From: JAWLDB01 sp041686915
GTDB taxonomy: Bacteria; Bacillota; UBA994; UBA5500
Length of the DNA stretch: 33,900 nucleotides
Direction: 5' to 3'
NCBI GenBank assembly: GCA_041686915.1
Contig: JAWLDB010000011.1
Location: 1 to 33,900 of the forward strand
In this document: piece by piece, positions 1 to 7,245 of the stretch
How positions within the stretch are numbered: the stretch's first letter is position 1
Layout: every line of letters begins with the position of its first letter
Translations under genes and position numbers: made by a program
The notes under the pieces: model-generated
Databases searched by the model: none
Seen by the model: only the letters and a program-made list of their open reading frames with translations
Told to the model about the DNA's origin: nothing

Positions 1-92
1 CCTGGATTGCCATGGCAGTCGACCAATTCTTCCGTTCGATGGTTGTGCTTCTGCGCTACCGTTCCGGCAAGTGGAAGCTGGCAAGGGTCTAA
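1..92 (+). CDS. C-terminal end of a MATE-family multidrug efflux transporter (partial)
   Basis: An open frame enters from the left edge and stops at TAA (90-92). The 29 visible residues run WIAMAVDQFFRS then MVVLLRYRSGKWKLARV. From family knowledge, a final amphipathic helix followed by a basic RSG-K/R-W tail is typical of the C-terminus of MATE (NorM/DinF-like) Na+- or H+-coupled drug exporters in the cytoplasmic membrane. The gene is followed directly by a strong terminator at 102-136, which fits a genuine gene end. The assignment rests on a short tail only. The upstream sequence would settle it. Confidence 0.65.
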   Translation, partial: WIAMAVDQFFRSMVVLLRYRSGKWKLARV

Positions 93-101
93 GACAATTA
101 C

Positions 102-136
102 AAAAGCGGTCCTGCCTGATTGGCGGGACCGCTTTT
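102..136. terminator. Bidirectional intrinsic terminator between convergent genes
   Basis: A stem AAAAGCGGTCC / GGACCGCTTTT, extended inward by TGCC/GGCG pairing, closes a short loop and carries T-rich sequence on both sides. It lies 10 bases after the MATE stop and 15 bases past the end of the opposite-strand permease gene, so it can serve both. Confidence 0.85.
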
Positions 137-150
137 GCTTTGTTTGCGTG

Positions 151-1407
151 TTACAACGGGAGCTTATAGAGCAGCAGGACAATGATTACTTTGCATAGCA
201 GACCGATCGGATAGGTCGACCCATAGCCCCCTGCCGGGTCGTGGCTGCCGGTTGAGTCGATGGCAGCACCCAGGCCAGGAGTAGAAGTCATTCCACCACA
301 GATTGCGCCAGAGAGCAACACCCAGTTCATCTTGAGAATGTAACGACCGACTACGAAGCCGGTAAGCAAGGCAACCAGCGTGCTTACTAGTCCAACCAGT
401 AAGAGCAACACATCTGGGCCAAAGATCGCATTCACTGCTTGGTGACCGTAGTTCAAGCCTACGTAGGCCAAGAAATAAACTACCGCAATTTGCCGGATCA
501 CATCCAACGCTAGCGGGTTCATGCGGAAGGTGTAGCGGCCGATTCTTCCGATACTGCCAAGGACCAAGGCCGTCACCAGGATGCCACCTGTCGTCTCAAG
601 ACTGACCCTGCCAACAGACCCCAGGGGAACACTAAGTTTGCCAAGCAGAAATCCGGCAATGCAAACCAGCATGAACGCTGGAACATCAAAGGCCTTACCT
701 GGTTCGGGTTCTCCATCAGTCTGACTACTCGCAGCCAGTTCCTTCCTCAAGCCTGCCACTTCAGATTGCACATCGATACCGAAGATCTTAGGCAGCAGCT
801 GCATGCTCATAATCACGGTGATGACGCTAAATGGGTAGGCAATGGCATAACCTAATCCTACGCTGGCTTGAGCGCTGCGCGCAGCGAGAGACGCTGGGTC
901 AGCAAACAATCTGGTAACGGATTCCAAAGCCACCCCCAGGCCTGGCGAGCTGGTCAGTGCACCTGTATAGACTCCGGCAATTGCCATGCGGTCTACTCCA
1001 TTAATCAAGCGAAACTGCAGATAGGTAGCCAGTGCGCCAGCAGAGGTAATTACTATAGCTAGCACAAGAAAACGCAACCCGTAACCACGAAAAACCTTAG
1101 CGACATCTTTTGCTGCCAGCAGACCGACCGAAGCCACAAACAACACCAACAGCAAGTCGGCGTAAGAGCGGTGGACCATGCCTTCGCTCAGCACTCTAGA
1201 GGCAAAACCGGGGATCACTTGACCTGCCTGATAGGCAGCTGTATACGGTTGCACCGCCACACGCCATGCCACTTCCCCCAAGGCTATTCCAGCAAACAGG
1301 ATGCCCGACACTCCCAGGCGAAAACGCCCGATGCTGATGTTGCCAATGGCCAGCCCTATGAAGATGGCGACACTCATCAGAAATAGCGGATTAGCCAGCA
1401 GCTCCAT
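151..1407 (-). CDS. AspT/YbjL-type (Asp-Al_Ex domain) membrane permease without the TrkA_C insert
   Basis: A 418-residue polytopic membrane protein with two homologous halves. The first half carries GALTSSPGLGVALES (about 147-161) and the second CGGMTSTPGLGAAIDS (about 368-383). This repeated G-x-x-TS-x-PGLG signature is typical of the aspartate:alanine exchanger family (AspT, YidE, YbjL), where the two motifs line the substrate path. Family members of about 550 residues carry TrkA_C domains between the halves. Here the linker (about 215-240) is short and hydrophilic, so this is a compact version. The ATG is preceded by AGGAGATGAT. It is divergent from the MATE-like gene and ends at the shared terminator. 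The substrate cannot be told from sequence; an organic anion or amino acid is plausible. Confidence 0.8.
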   Translation of the reverse strand: MELLANPLFLMSVAIFIGLAIGNISIGRFRLGVSGILFAGIALGEVAWRVAVQPYTAAYQAGQVIPGFASRVLSEGMVHRSYADLLLVLFVASVGLLAAKDVAKVFRGYGLRFLVLAIVITSAGALATYLQFRLINGVDRMAIAGVYTGALTSSPGLGVALESVTRLFADPASLAARSAQASVGLGYAIAYPFSVITVIMSMQLLPKIFGIDVQSEVAGLRKELAASSQTDGEPEPGKAFDVPAFMLVCIAGFLLGKLSVPLGSVGRVSLETTGGILVTALVLGSIGRIGRYTFRMNPLALDVIRQIAVVYFLAYVGLNYGHQAVNAIFGPDVLLLLVGLVSTLVALLTGFVVGRYILKMNWVLLSGAICGGMTSTPGLGAAIDSTGSHDPAGGYGSTYPIGLLCKVIIVLLLYKLPL

Positions 1408-1442
1408 CTGTCTATCATCTCCTATGGTATTCGGTAATCCTT

Positions 1443-1472
1443 AGTATACAGCAAAAGCCCTCTAACTTTCAG
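1443..1472 (-). promoter_or_regulatory. Putative sigma-A promoter for the AspT-like permease
   Basis: On the minus strand, CTGAAA (-35, 1467-1472) and TATACT (-10, 1443-1448) are separated by 18 bases. The -10 ends 36 bases before the permease ATG. The -35 is a weak match (4 of 6), so this is a moderate call. Confidence 0.4.
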
Positions 1473-1502
1473 TTGATGGTCTGCATCGCATGCCATTTTC
1501 CA

Positions 1503-1531
1503 TTGATTAATCCTATAAACGGGAGCATAAT
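1503..1531 (+). promoter_or_regulatory. Putative sigma-A promoter for the MATE-like transporter
   Basis: TTGATT (1503-1508) and CATAAT (1526-1531) are separated by exactly 17 bases. The position explains why the transporter should start at 1581 and not at the in-frame ATG at 1473, which lies upstream of this promoter. Confidence 0.5.
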
Positions 1532-1580
1532 TAGTCTCAGATTAAAGCTACACTCTCTGTACAGAAGGGTCGGGTTATCA

Positions 1581-2885
1581 ATGACTGACAACCGGCGAGC
1601 TTCACTGCGTGAACTACTGGCTTTCTTTGTTCCGCTCGCTGTCACCTGGATGCTGATGATGTTCACACATACGATCATCAGCGGTGGGCTTTCGCGCACC
1701 ATCGACCCTACAGTCTCTACGGCGGCCTACGCCGTAGCCCTAAGCCTGGCTGCCATAGCAGAAGCGCCCCTGGTGATGATCCGGCAGGTAACTCTGGCGT
1801 TTGTGCAGAGCAGGCAATCTTTCAAAGCGGTCGGAACCATCCTGACCGTCACCTTGGGTTTCTTCATGCTGACGGTGCTAGCTATCGGTTATGTGCTACC
1901 GCTTGGCCGCTTCGTCTTCCAGGACCTGCTCGGGGTGTCGGATACGCTGTTCCCTGCGACGCTCAAAGCTTTTCGCGTAACCATGTTCCTACCCCTGACC
2001 AGCGGTTTCCGCTGCCTGTATCAAGGTGTAATTATGGTGAAGCGGCGCACCACCTACATCTCCACAGGGATGTTTATCCGGGTTGCCTTCATGATCTTTC
2101 TGATCTTCGGTTTCACCCGTTTTCGCTGGGTTACCGGTCCATTCGTAGGCGCTATCACCCTGGTTGGAGGTATCGCTGTCGAAGGCATAATGGCTTGGTT
2201 TTTTGGCCGCAAGCTGATACCTGAAGGCGAAGCAACAGTTATTCCTGGGGCAGTATGGAAGTTTTACCTGCCTCTAATTGCGTCTTCGCTGATGGTCAGC
2301 ATGGGTAAGCCGTTTATCAATGCCGGGCTTGCGCGTATGCCGGATGCTGCAGTAGCTCTAGCTGCCTTCAGCGTTGCTTCATCTTTTGCCTGGGTGATCA
2401 TCAGTCCATCGCAAACCATCCATCAACTGACGATGGTCTTTGGCCGGTCTGCAGAAGACCGGCAACTAGTCAGGCGCTTCTCCACCATCTTCGCTTTGGC
2501 GTCGTCAGCAGTCTTGCTGCTGATCTCCTTCAGCCCACTGGGGCGGTATATTCTCAGTGACCTGATCCAGGTGGCGCCGGAGACGCTGCAGTCAACACTG
2601 GTCTCAGTCAGAACGCTAGCCTTCTTCCCGCTGATTATCTGCTGGCAGGAATACAACACAGGTATTCTGCTGCTCGCCCAGTCGGCGCGCCTGGTCGGCG
2701 TCGGCAAAGCAGTCAATCTGTTTGCTACCATCAGCTTCGTGCTGTTACTAGCTCCAACCTTCCCCGGACCGGTAGCCGCTCCTCTAGCGCAGCTAGTCGG
2801 CTTCGGCAGCGAAGGCCTGGTGCTGCAAGCCGGCCGCTTCCTGGTGGGCCGCGGGGCGCTGCGCCAACAGCAAAACGTTGCATGA
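1581..2885 (+). CDS. MATE/MOP-superfamily flippase-like membrane protein (ANKH-like)
   Basis: A 434-residue protein with about twelve hydrophobic segments, starting MTDNRRASLRELLAFF. A helix with FFVPLAVTWMLMMFTH near the N-terminus and the later EAPLVMIRQVTLAFVQSR stretch recall the MOP superfamily, which holds MATE exporters, Wzx and MurJ flippases and the ANKH group. From memory the N-terminal half resembles ANKH (progressive ankylosis) more than classical MATE drug pumps, but this is an impression and not an alignment. The start at 1581 follows GAAGG and sits downstream of the promoter at 1503-1531. An in-frame ATG at 1473 would place coding sequence upstream of that promoter. It is monocistronic, closed by the terminator at 2892-2927. 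The substrate is unknown. Confidence 0.7.
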   Translation: MTDNRRASLRELLAFFVPLAVTWMLMMFTHTIISGGLSRTIDPTVSTAAYAVALSLAAIAEAPLVMIRQVTLAFVQSRQSFKAVGTILTVTLGFFMLTVLAIGYVLPLGRFVFQDLLGVSDTLFPATLKAFRVTMFLPLTSGFRCLYQGVIMVKRRTTYISTGMFIRVAFMIFLIFGFTRFRWVTGPFVGAITLVGGIAVEGIMAWFFGRKLIPEGEATVIPGAVWKFYLPLIASSLMVSMGKPFINAGLARMPDAAVALAAFSVASSFAWVIISPSQTIHQLTMVFGRSAEDRQLVRRFSTIFALASSAVLLLISFSPLGRYILSDLIQVAPETLQSTLVSVRTLAFFPLIICWQEYNTGILLLAQSARLVGVGKAVNLFATISFVLLLAPTFPGPVAAPLAQLVGFGSEGLVLQAGRFLVGRGALRQQQNVA

Positions 2886-2891
2886 CAAGAG

Positions 2892-2927
2892 GAGCCATTT
2901 CCTGAGCCTTAGGGAATGGCTCTTTTT
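2892..2927 (+). terminator. Intrinsic terminator of the MATE-like gene
   Basis: GAGCCATTTCC pairs with GGGAATGGCTC (one T-G pair), with a 9-base loop followed by TTTTT at 2923-2927. It lies just past the stop at 2885. Confidence 0.9.
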
Positions 2928-2932
2928 CAATC

Positions 2933-2957
2933 GTAGGGGACGGACCCTGTCCGTCCC
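2933..2957 (+). repeat. REP element copy 1 (GTAG-hairpin), 3' side of the RAYT gene
   Basis: The unit is GTAG followed by the stem GGGACGGA / TCCGTCCC around a 5-base loop. It differs from the copy at 31184-31208, read in reverse complement, at two loop bases only. A GTRG tetranucleotide 5' of the hairpin is the known recognition feature of REP elements mobilised by RAYT transposases. Confidence 0.8.
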
Positions 2958-2965
2958 GCCTCCAC

Positions 2966-3433
2966 CTACCTTACGTTCTCCTCGTTATCTTCCCACTTCA
3001 GCCGGTTGTTGACTATATACTCCCGTATCCTCTCCAGATCTTTCTCACCACGTATTACCCGGTCATGATATAACCTCTGCCAAGCAAAACCCATAAAACC
3101 AGCCTTACGAATGCCTTTGGATGCCCGCGATTTGTAATGTCCAATGATGTCTCCGAGAGTGTACGCCTGTTCCTTGATAATCAAGATTGCGTGTAGATGG
3201 TTTGGCATGACTACGAATACATCCAATTCCACCCCTTTGAGATATGTGAGTGTCTTAGTCCACTCTTCCCTTGCCAGGAGACCAGCCGCATTTAGGTGCA
3301 TTGTTCCCTCCTCAATCGAACCAAACATGCACGCACGGTCTTTGGTGCAGATGGTTACGAAATAGAAGCCGGCCGTCGAGTAATTGTAGTGTGTTAAGCG
3401 CAGGGGTTTACGGGTATGTTGAATGTCAGCCAT
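2966..3433 (-). CDS. REP-associated tyrosine transposase (RAYT, Y1_Tnp / IS200-like fold)
   Basis: A 155-residue HUH single-strand DNA transposase. The metal-binding His-hydrophobic-His motif is seen as MPNHLHAIL (about 87-95). A conserved Tyr in the C-terminal helix (REYIVNNRLKW, about 137-147) is the expected nucleophile. The N-terminal YNYSTAGFYFVTICT strand is typical of the RAYT/TnpA_REP group. I start it at ATGGCTGACATT (3431-3433), because GGAGG lies 8 bases upstream; a longer frame to 3466 has no such site. REP hairpins lie on both sides (2933-2957, and 3569-3593 with 3610-3634), the usual REPtron layout. RAYTs are normally single-copy domesticated transposases acting on REPs and do not jump as IS elements. 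A LexA-like box lies 29-42 bases upstream of the ATG. Confidence 0.9.
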   Translation of the reverse strand: MADIQHTRKPLRLTHYNYSTAGFYFVTICTKDRACMFGSIEEGTMHLNAAGLLAREEWTKTLTYLKGVELDVFVVMPNHLHAILIIKEQAYTLGDIIGHYKSRASKGIRKAGFMGFAWQRLYHDRVIRGEKDLERIREYIVNNRLKWEDNEENVR

Positions 3434-3461
3434 ATGTGAAACCTCCGTAACGAAAAATATC

Positions 3462-3475
3462 CGCACATATGTTCG
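3462..3475 (-). promoter_or_regulatory. LexA/SOS-like box in front of the RAYT gene
   Basis: The 14 bases CGCACATATGTTCG match the Bacillus LexA consensus CGAACRNRYGTTYG at 13 of 14 positions. It is the inverted copy of 13 bases found again at 3709-3721. Function is inferred from the match only. Confidence 0.45.
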
Positions 3476-3517
3476 ATTTGTTGATTGTGTTTTCCTCTTT
3501 GAGTAACCTCATTTTGT

Positions 3518-3561
3518 GGGTCGCATCCTAGCTCGTGTCTATGAGACGGGCAATGCGACCC
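3518..3561. repeat. Long palindromic element upstream of the RAYT (REP-related)
   Basis: The outer arms GGGTCGCAT (3518-3526) and ATGCGACCC (3553-3561) are perfectly complementary. Between them GTCT and AGAC form a second small stem. It abuts the REP copies at 3569 and 3610 and shares their GGGT...ACCC ends, so it is probably a larger member of the same family. Confidence 0.55.
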
Positions 3562-3568
3562 GGGACGC

Positions 3569-3593
3569 GGGATGGATAGGATCCATCCCCTAC
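3569..3593 (-). repeat. REP element copy 2, inverted relative to copy 1
   Basis: Read on the minus strand it is GTAG followed by GGGATGGA...TCCATCCC. Compared with the copy at 31184-31208 it has only two changes, C to T in one arm and G to A at the partner base of the other, so pairing is kept. Confidence 0.8.
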
Positions 3594-3609
3594 GAGCCAG
3601 ATTTAGAAC

Positions 3610-3634
3610 GTAGGGGTCACATCCTATGTGACCC
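3610..3634 (+). repeat. REP element copy 3
   Basis: GTAG is followed by GGGTCACA, the centre TCCTA and TGTGACCC. The frame GTAGGGG...TCCTAT...CCC is that of copies 2 and 4, while the middle of the stem has changed in both arms and still pairs perfectly. With copy 2 it makes an inverted pair (BIME-like) upstream of the RAYT. Confidence 0.75.
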
Positions 3635-3708
3635 GGACCCCGATATGAACATAACCTGTCTCTCCCATAAAATTACACCGACCTCTGGTGACCCATCCTC
3701 CCAAAATG

Positions 3709-3727
3709 CGAACATATGTGCTATAAT
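3709..3727 (+). promoter_or_regulatory. Promoter of the SOS polymerase cassette with an overlapping LexA-like box
   Basis: TATAAT (3722-3727) is preceded by TG in the extended -10 position (TGCTATAAT). No good -35 is visible. CGAACATATGTGCT (3709-3722) matches the LexA consensus at 12 of 14 positions and overlaps the -10, so a bound repressor would block the promoter. Confidence 0.6.
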
Positions 3728-3741
3728 ATCTGCACATGCTA

Positions 3742-3755
3742 CGAACAGATGTTTG
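3742..3755 (+). promoter_or_regulatory. LexA operator (SOS box), exact consensus match
   Basis: CGAACAGATGTTTG fits every position of the Bacillus LexA/DinR consensus CGAACRNRYGTTYG. It sits 14 bases after the -10, near the expected transcription start, a repressing position. It supports SOS induction of the two genes that follow. Confidence 0.75.
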
Positions 3756-3796
3756 CATAATCTGTTTATGAGATTTCTTAAGGAGGTTGTGGGCTC

Positions 3797-4054
3797 ATGG
3801 CCAAACGCTACAACGAACCGATTCAGCTCAAACTGTCGCCGGCCAGAAAGCCGGAATCCTTTATCTGGAGGGGGCGGCGCTACCAGATCAGCGGTGTCAT
3901 TCGCCGTTGGAAAATGAACGGCAATTGGTGGGAGCAGCAGAGTCAGCGCTTTTTCGCGCTGATCACCGCCACCCGGCAGGGGAGCTCCGGGCAATACGAA
4001 ATTTTCTATGAATTCGGACGGCGCCAATGGTACCTGCGGAGCATCTATGACTGA
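3797..4054 (+). CDS. Small DUF6504-like protein of an SOS polymerase cassette
   Basis: An 85-residue basic, tryptophan-rich protein. The order PIQLKL, FIWRGRRYQI, RRWKMNGNWW, YEIFYE, RRQWYLRSIYD matches what I recall of DUF6504, a small domain found beside or fused to ImuB-like Y-family polymerases in DNA damage cassettes. AAGGAGG precedes the ATG by 10 bases. Its stop overlaps the start of the polymerase gene by 8 bases, so the two are co-translated. The exact LexA box at 3742-3755 lies just upstream. Its biochemical role is unknown; an accessory factor of the mutasome is inferred from context. The family name comes from pattern memory and should be checked by profile search. Confidence 0.65.
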   Translation: MAKRYNEPIQLKLSPARKPESFIWRGRRYQISGVIRRWKMNGNWWEQQSQRFFALITATRQGSSGQYEIFYEFGRRQWYLRSIYD

Positions 4055-7000
4055 TGCCGGCTTTGTTCACTTGCACGTCCATTCCAACTTTAGCTTCAAG
4101 GATGCAACACCCCATCCGCATGAACTGATCAAGGCGGCTGCCTTCTATGAAATGCCGGCTGTAGCGCTAACTGACCATACGACTTTGGCCGGCGCGTTAC
4201 GCTTTTACCAAGCTGCGCAGGGTAGCGGCGTGCGGCCCATCATCGGCACTGAGCTGGAGCTGGATAGCGGCCACCACCTTACCTTGCTGGCCGAGAACGT
4301 AAACGGCTACAGCAATCTCTGCCGTCTGCTGACTGAACTGCACCTATCCCAGCCAAATCAGCTGCCGCAAGCGAACCTGGAGATTATCCACCGCTTCAGC
4401 AGCAACCTGATCTGCCTTTCGGGCTGCGCGCACTCTCAGTTGAGCCAGGATTTGCGCGAGAACAAGCATCAGGAGGCAAAGCAGTTCTTACAGCACCTGC
4501 ACGAATCTTTCCCCACAAGCCTTTACGTGGAGTTGGAAAATCCACTGCTAAAAGAAACGCCAGCTCTGCTAAATGGTTTGGCCAAGCTGGCCGGAGAGTT
4601 GAATCTGCCGATTGTCGCCACCAACAACGTGCATATGCTACGCCGCACTGACCACGCGGTGCGCGATATGCTCACCTGCATGGGTGAAAACATCACTATC
4701 TACCAGCAACACGCGCGTCGCCACCCAAACGGCGAACGCTTCTTCAAGGGCCCAAAAGGCATGAGCAAGCTGTTTGCAGACTTTCCGGATGCAATCCAAA
4801 ACACTTTGCAGATTGCTGAGCGGTGCAACCTAATTCTACCCCTTGGCGAGTACCGCTTCCCCTATTTCACGCTGCCGGCTGGACAAACCGCCGAGAGCTA
4901 TCTGCGCGAGCTATGCGAACAAGGGGCTAAACAGCGCTACGGCCATATCAACCGCCAGGTAAGGGAACGTATGGAGCATGAGCTCAAGATTATCGCGGAC
5001 CTCGGCTTCTGTGAGTATTTCCTGGTGGTCTGGGACATCGTCAACTTTGCCAAACGGGAAGGTATCCGCTGTGCCGGTCGAGGTTCAGCTGCTGATTCAC
5101 TGGTCGCCTATCTGCTTTACATTACCCCGGTCGACCCGATTGCACATGAGTTGTTGTTTGAACGCTTTCTTAATCCCGAACGCAAGGGTATGCCGGACAT
5201 CGACCTAGATTTTGATTCCAACCGCCGTGACGAAGTGCTGGCCTATGTCTACAACAAGTACTCCACCAACAAGGTGGCCATGGTAGGAACGGTCAACACT
5301 ATTTCAGCCCGCAGTGCCTTACGGGAAGTTGCCAAAGCCATGTCGCTACCCAAGCAGGAAATCAATCGCCTGGCGCGCTTCCTGCCCCATATCTCGGCCG
5401 ACCGTATGGAGGAGGCAATCGACAATTTACCGGAGCTGCATGGCCAATTCCCAAAAGGTGAGCCCTGGGACAGTTTGCTTAAGTTCTGCCAGGCGATGAG
5501 CGATTTCCCCCGCCATCTAAGTGTGCACCTGGGCGGCGTGGTCATCAGCCGGGAAGCTTTGACCGATCTCGTGCCGCTGCAGTGGAGCGCCAAGGGGGTG
5601 GTCATCAGCCAATATGACAAAGACGATATTGAAGCCCTCGGCCTGGTGAAGATGGACCTTTTGGGCTTACGCATCCTCTCGGCCGTGGACGATACGCTGC
5701 GGGCGCTGCAACAGGATGGTGTGAAGCTCAATCTGGATGATTTGCCGCTGAACGACCCGGCCACCTATGCCCTGTTGCGTTCTACCAAGACGGTCGGCCT
5801 ATTTCAGCTCGAAAGTCCGGGCATGCGGGAGCTACTCGGCAAGCTGCAGCCGACGGAGTTTGACGATATTATCGCCAATATCTCGCTGATGCGACCTGGC
5901 CCGATGCAGGCCAACATGGTCGCCCCCTTCGTGCGTCGACGGCACGGCGAAGAAGAGGTGCTTTACATCCACCCGAGCCTCGAGCCTATCTTGAAGTCCA
6001 CGTACGGAGTGATTATCTATCAGGAACAGGTACTGCAAGTCGCCAGCACCTTAGCTGGGTTTACCCTGGGCCAGGCAGATATGCTCAGGCGTTTTATGAC
6101 GCATGACCGCTCGCCGGAGGAGATTGTCGGCCTGGAAGGTGCGTTTGTCAAAGGCGCTATGGCCAAAGATGTTCCGGAAGAAGTTGCCCGCCAAACCTTT
6201 AAACAGTTGGCCGCCTTTGCTGCCTACGGCTTCAACAAGGCGCACGCCGCTACCTTTGGCTTGACCGGCTACTATACTGCTTACCTGAAAGCGCATTATC
6301 CAGCTTATTTCCTGACAGCTTTGCTTAACAATCAGCCGATGGGCTTCTATCCGCCGCGTGTCATCCTACACGAGGCTCGGCTTCAAGGTATACTAATCCA
6401 CCCAATCGACATCAATGCCAGCCAGCAGGACTATTGCGTAGAAGCAGGTGGCATCCGTATAGGATTAAGGGCTTTGGCCGGCCTGAATGACCAACATATA
6501 GAGGATATCTGTGCTGCCCGTATGCAGTGTCCCTTTACGTCCTTCCATGATTTCATGTGGCGGGTCAGCTTGCCGGAACGGGCCGTGCAGAACCTGATCA
6601 ACATCGGTGCCTTTAACAGAATGGCTCCAATTGCAACTCTGCGGGCGGAACTCGCGAGCTACTACGAGCGTGGTCAAACGCACCCGAACGGCCAGTTTAC
6701 CCTGGCCATTCCAATGCAGGAACCAAAACAGCCGTCGCAACGACGGCCCGTAAACCTAGTGGAACGCATCCAAGCTGAGCTTGAGCTGACTGGTCTGTAT
6801 ATCTCGGCCCATCCCCTGCTGCTTTACAGGCAGGACCTGCAACAACTGGGCGCCGTCGACAGCCACCTGCTCCGCACCTTTCAGGATGGGGAGCGGGTGA
6901 GAGTGGCGGGGATTATCATCTCCCGCCAGACCCCTCCTACCAAGAGCAAACAGCGGGTGATTTTCCTCACCATCGAAGATGAACTCGGCCTGATCGATGT

Positions 7001-7169
7001 CAGTGTCTTCCCCCGCACACAGCAAAAGTACGCCCAACTAGCTATGGGCTGCGCGCTGCTGATGATCGACGGCGTAGTGCGTAGAACCGGCCCAGAAAGC
7101 ATCAGCGTCAATGCCGAGCATCTCTTTGACCTGCGGCGCATATCTCGTATTAACAACCAAATCACCTGA
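4047..7169 (+). CDS. dnaE2: Error-prone DNA polymerase III alpha subunit (ImuC/DnaE2-like)
   Basis: A 1040-residue C-family polymerase. The N-terminal PHP domain is seen as VHLHVHSNFSFKD (about 7-19) and ALTDHTTLAGA. The palm has GRGSAADS and PDIDLDFD (about 380-387), giving two catalytic Asp, and VKMDLLGL (about 533), giving the third. HLSVHLGGVVI (about 495) has the H-x-S-x-H-x-GG pattern of DnaE2/ImuC, where replicative DnaE1 usually has HASTHAAG. Helix-hairpin-helix and OB-fold regions follow (VRVAGIIISRQ, about 948). ATG 4047 has GGAG 5 bases upstream and overlaps the previous stop; an in-frame ATG at 4008 has no such site. In known mutasomes ImuC extends past lesions with ImuB, but no ImuB/Y-family gene is adjacent. 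SOS control is inferred from the upstream LexA boxes. Confidence 0.85.
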   Translation: MTDAGFVHLHVHSNFSFKDATPHPHELIKAAAFYEMPAVALTDHTTLAGALRFYQAAQGSGVRPIIGTELELDSGHHLTLLAENVNGYSNLCRLLTELHLSQPNQLPQANLEIIHRFSSNLICLSGCAHSQLSQDLRENKHQEAKQFLQHLHESFPTSLYVELENPLLKETPALLNGLAKLAGELNLPIVATNNVHMLRRTDHAVRDMLTCMGENITIYQQHARRHPNGERFFKGPKGMSKLFADFPDAIQNTLQIAERCNLILPLGEYRFPYFTLPAGQTAESYLRELCEQGAKQRYGHINRQVRERMEHELKIIADLGFCEYFLVVWDIVNFAKREGIRCAGRGSAADSLVAYLLYITPVDPIAHELLFERFLNPERKGMPDIDLDFDSNRRDEVLAYVYNKYSTNKVAMVGTVNTISARSALREVAKAMSLPKQEINRLARFLPHISADRMEEAIDNLPELHGQFPKGEPWDSLLKFCQAMSDFPRHLSVHLGGVVISREALTDLVPLQWSAKGVVISQYDKDDIEALGLVKMDLLGLRILSAVDDTLRALQQDGVKLNLDDLPLNDPATYALLRSTKTVGLFQLESPGMRELLGKLQPTEFDDIIANISLMRPGPMQANMVAPFVRRRHGEEEVLYIHPSLEPILKSTYGVIIYQEQVLQVASTLAGFTLGQADMLRRFMTHDRSPEEIVGLEGAFVKGAMAKDVPEEVARQTFKQLAAFAAYGFNKAHAATFGLTGYYTAYLKAHYPAYFLTALLNNQPMGFYPPRVILHEARLQGILIHPIDINASQQDYCVEAGGIRIGLRALAGLNDQHIEDICAARMQCPFTSFHDFMWRVSLPERAVQNLINIGAFNRMAPIATLRAELASYYERGQTHPNGQFTLAIPMQEPKQPSQRRPVNLVERIQAELELTGLYISAHPLLLYRQDLQQLGAVDSHLLRTFQDGERVRVAGIIISRQTPPTKSKQRVIFLTIEDELGLIDVSVFPRTQQKYAQLAMGCALLMIDGVVRRTGPESISVNAEHLFDLRRISRINNQIT

Positions 7170-7245
7170 TCTGATAGCTACCAGGAAGGGAATAAGCTTC
7201 AGTATGTGGTATGAGTTATACAGTTTGAAGAAGTGAGGTGCTTGT

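Noticed and set aside
1473..1580. An upstream in-frame ATG giving the MATE-like protein 36 more residues.
   Set aside because: A promoter at 1503-1531 lies downstream of that ATG, and the extension is not like the family. ATG 1581 fits a normal N-terminus.
3518..3634. A row of three palindromes that could suggest a CRISPR array.
   Set aside because: Units are unequal, inverted to each other and lack constant-length spacers; the GTAG-hairpin form and adjacent RAYT explain them.
5249..5764. A 171-codon minus-strand frame.
   Set aside because: It lies wholly within the polymerase gene, is Ser/Arg-rich and has no recognisable features.
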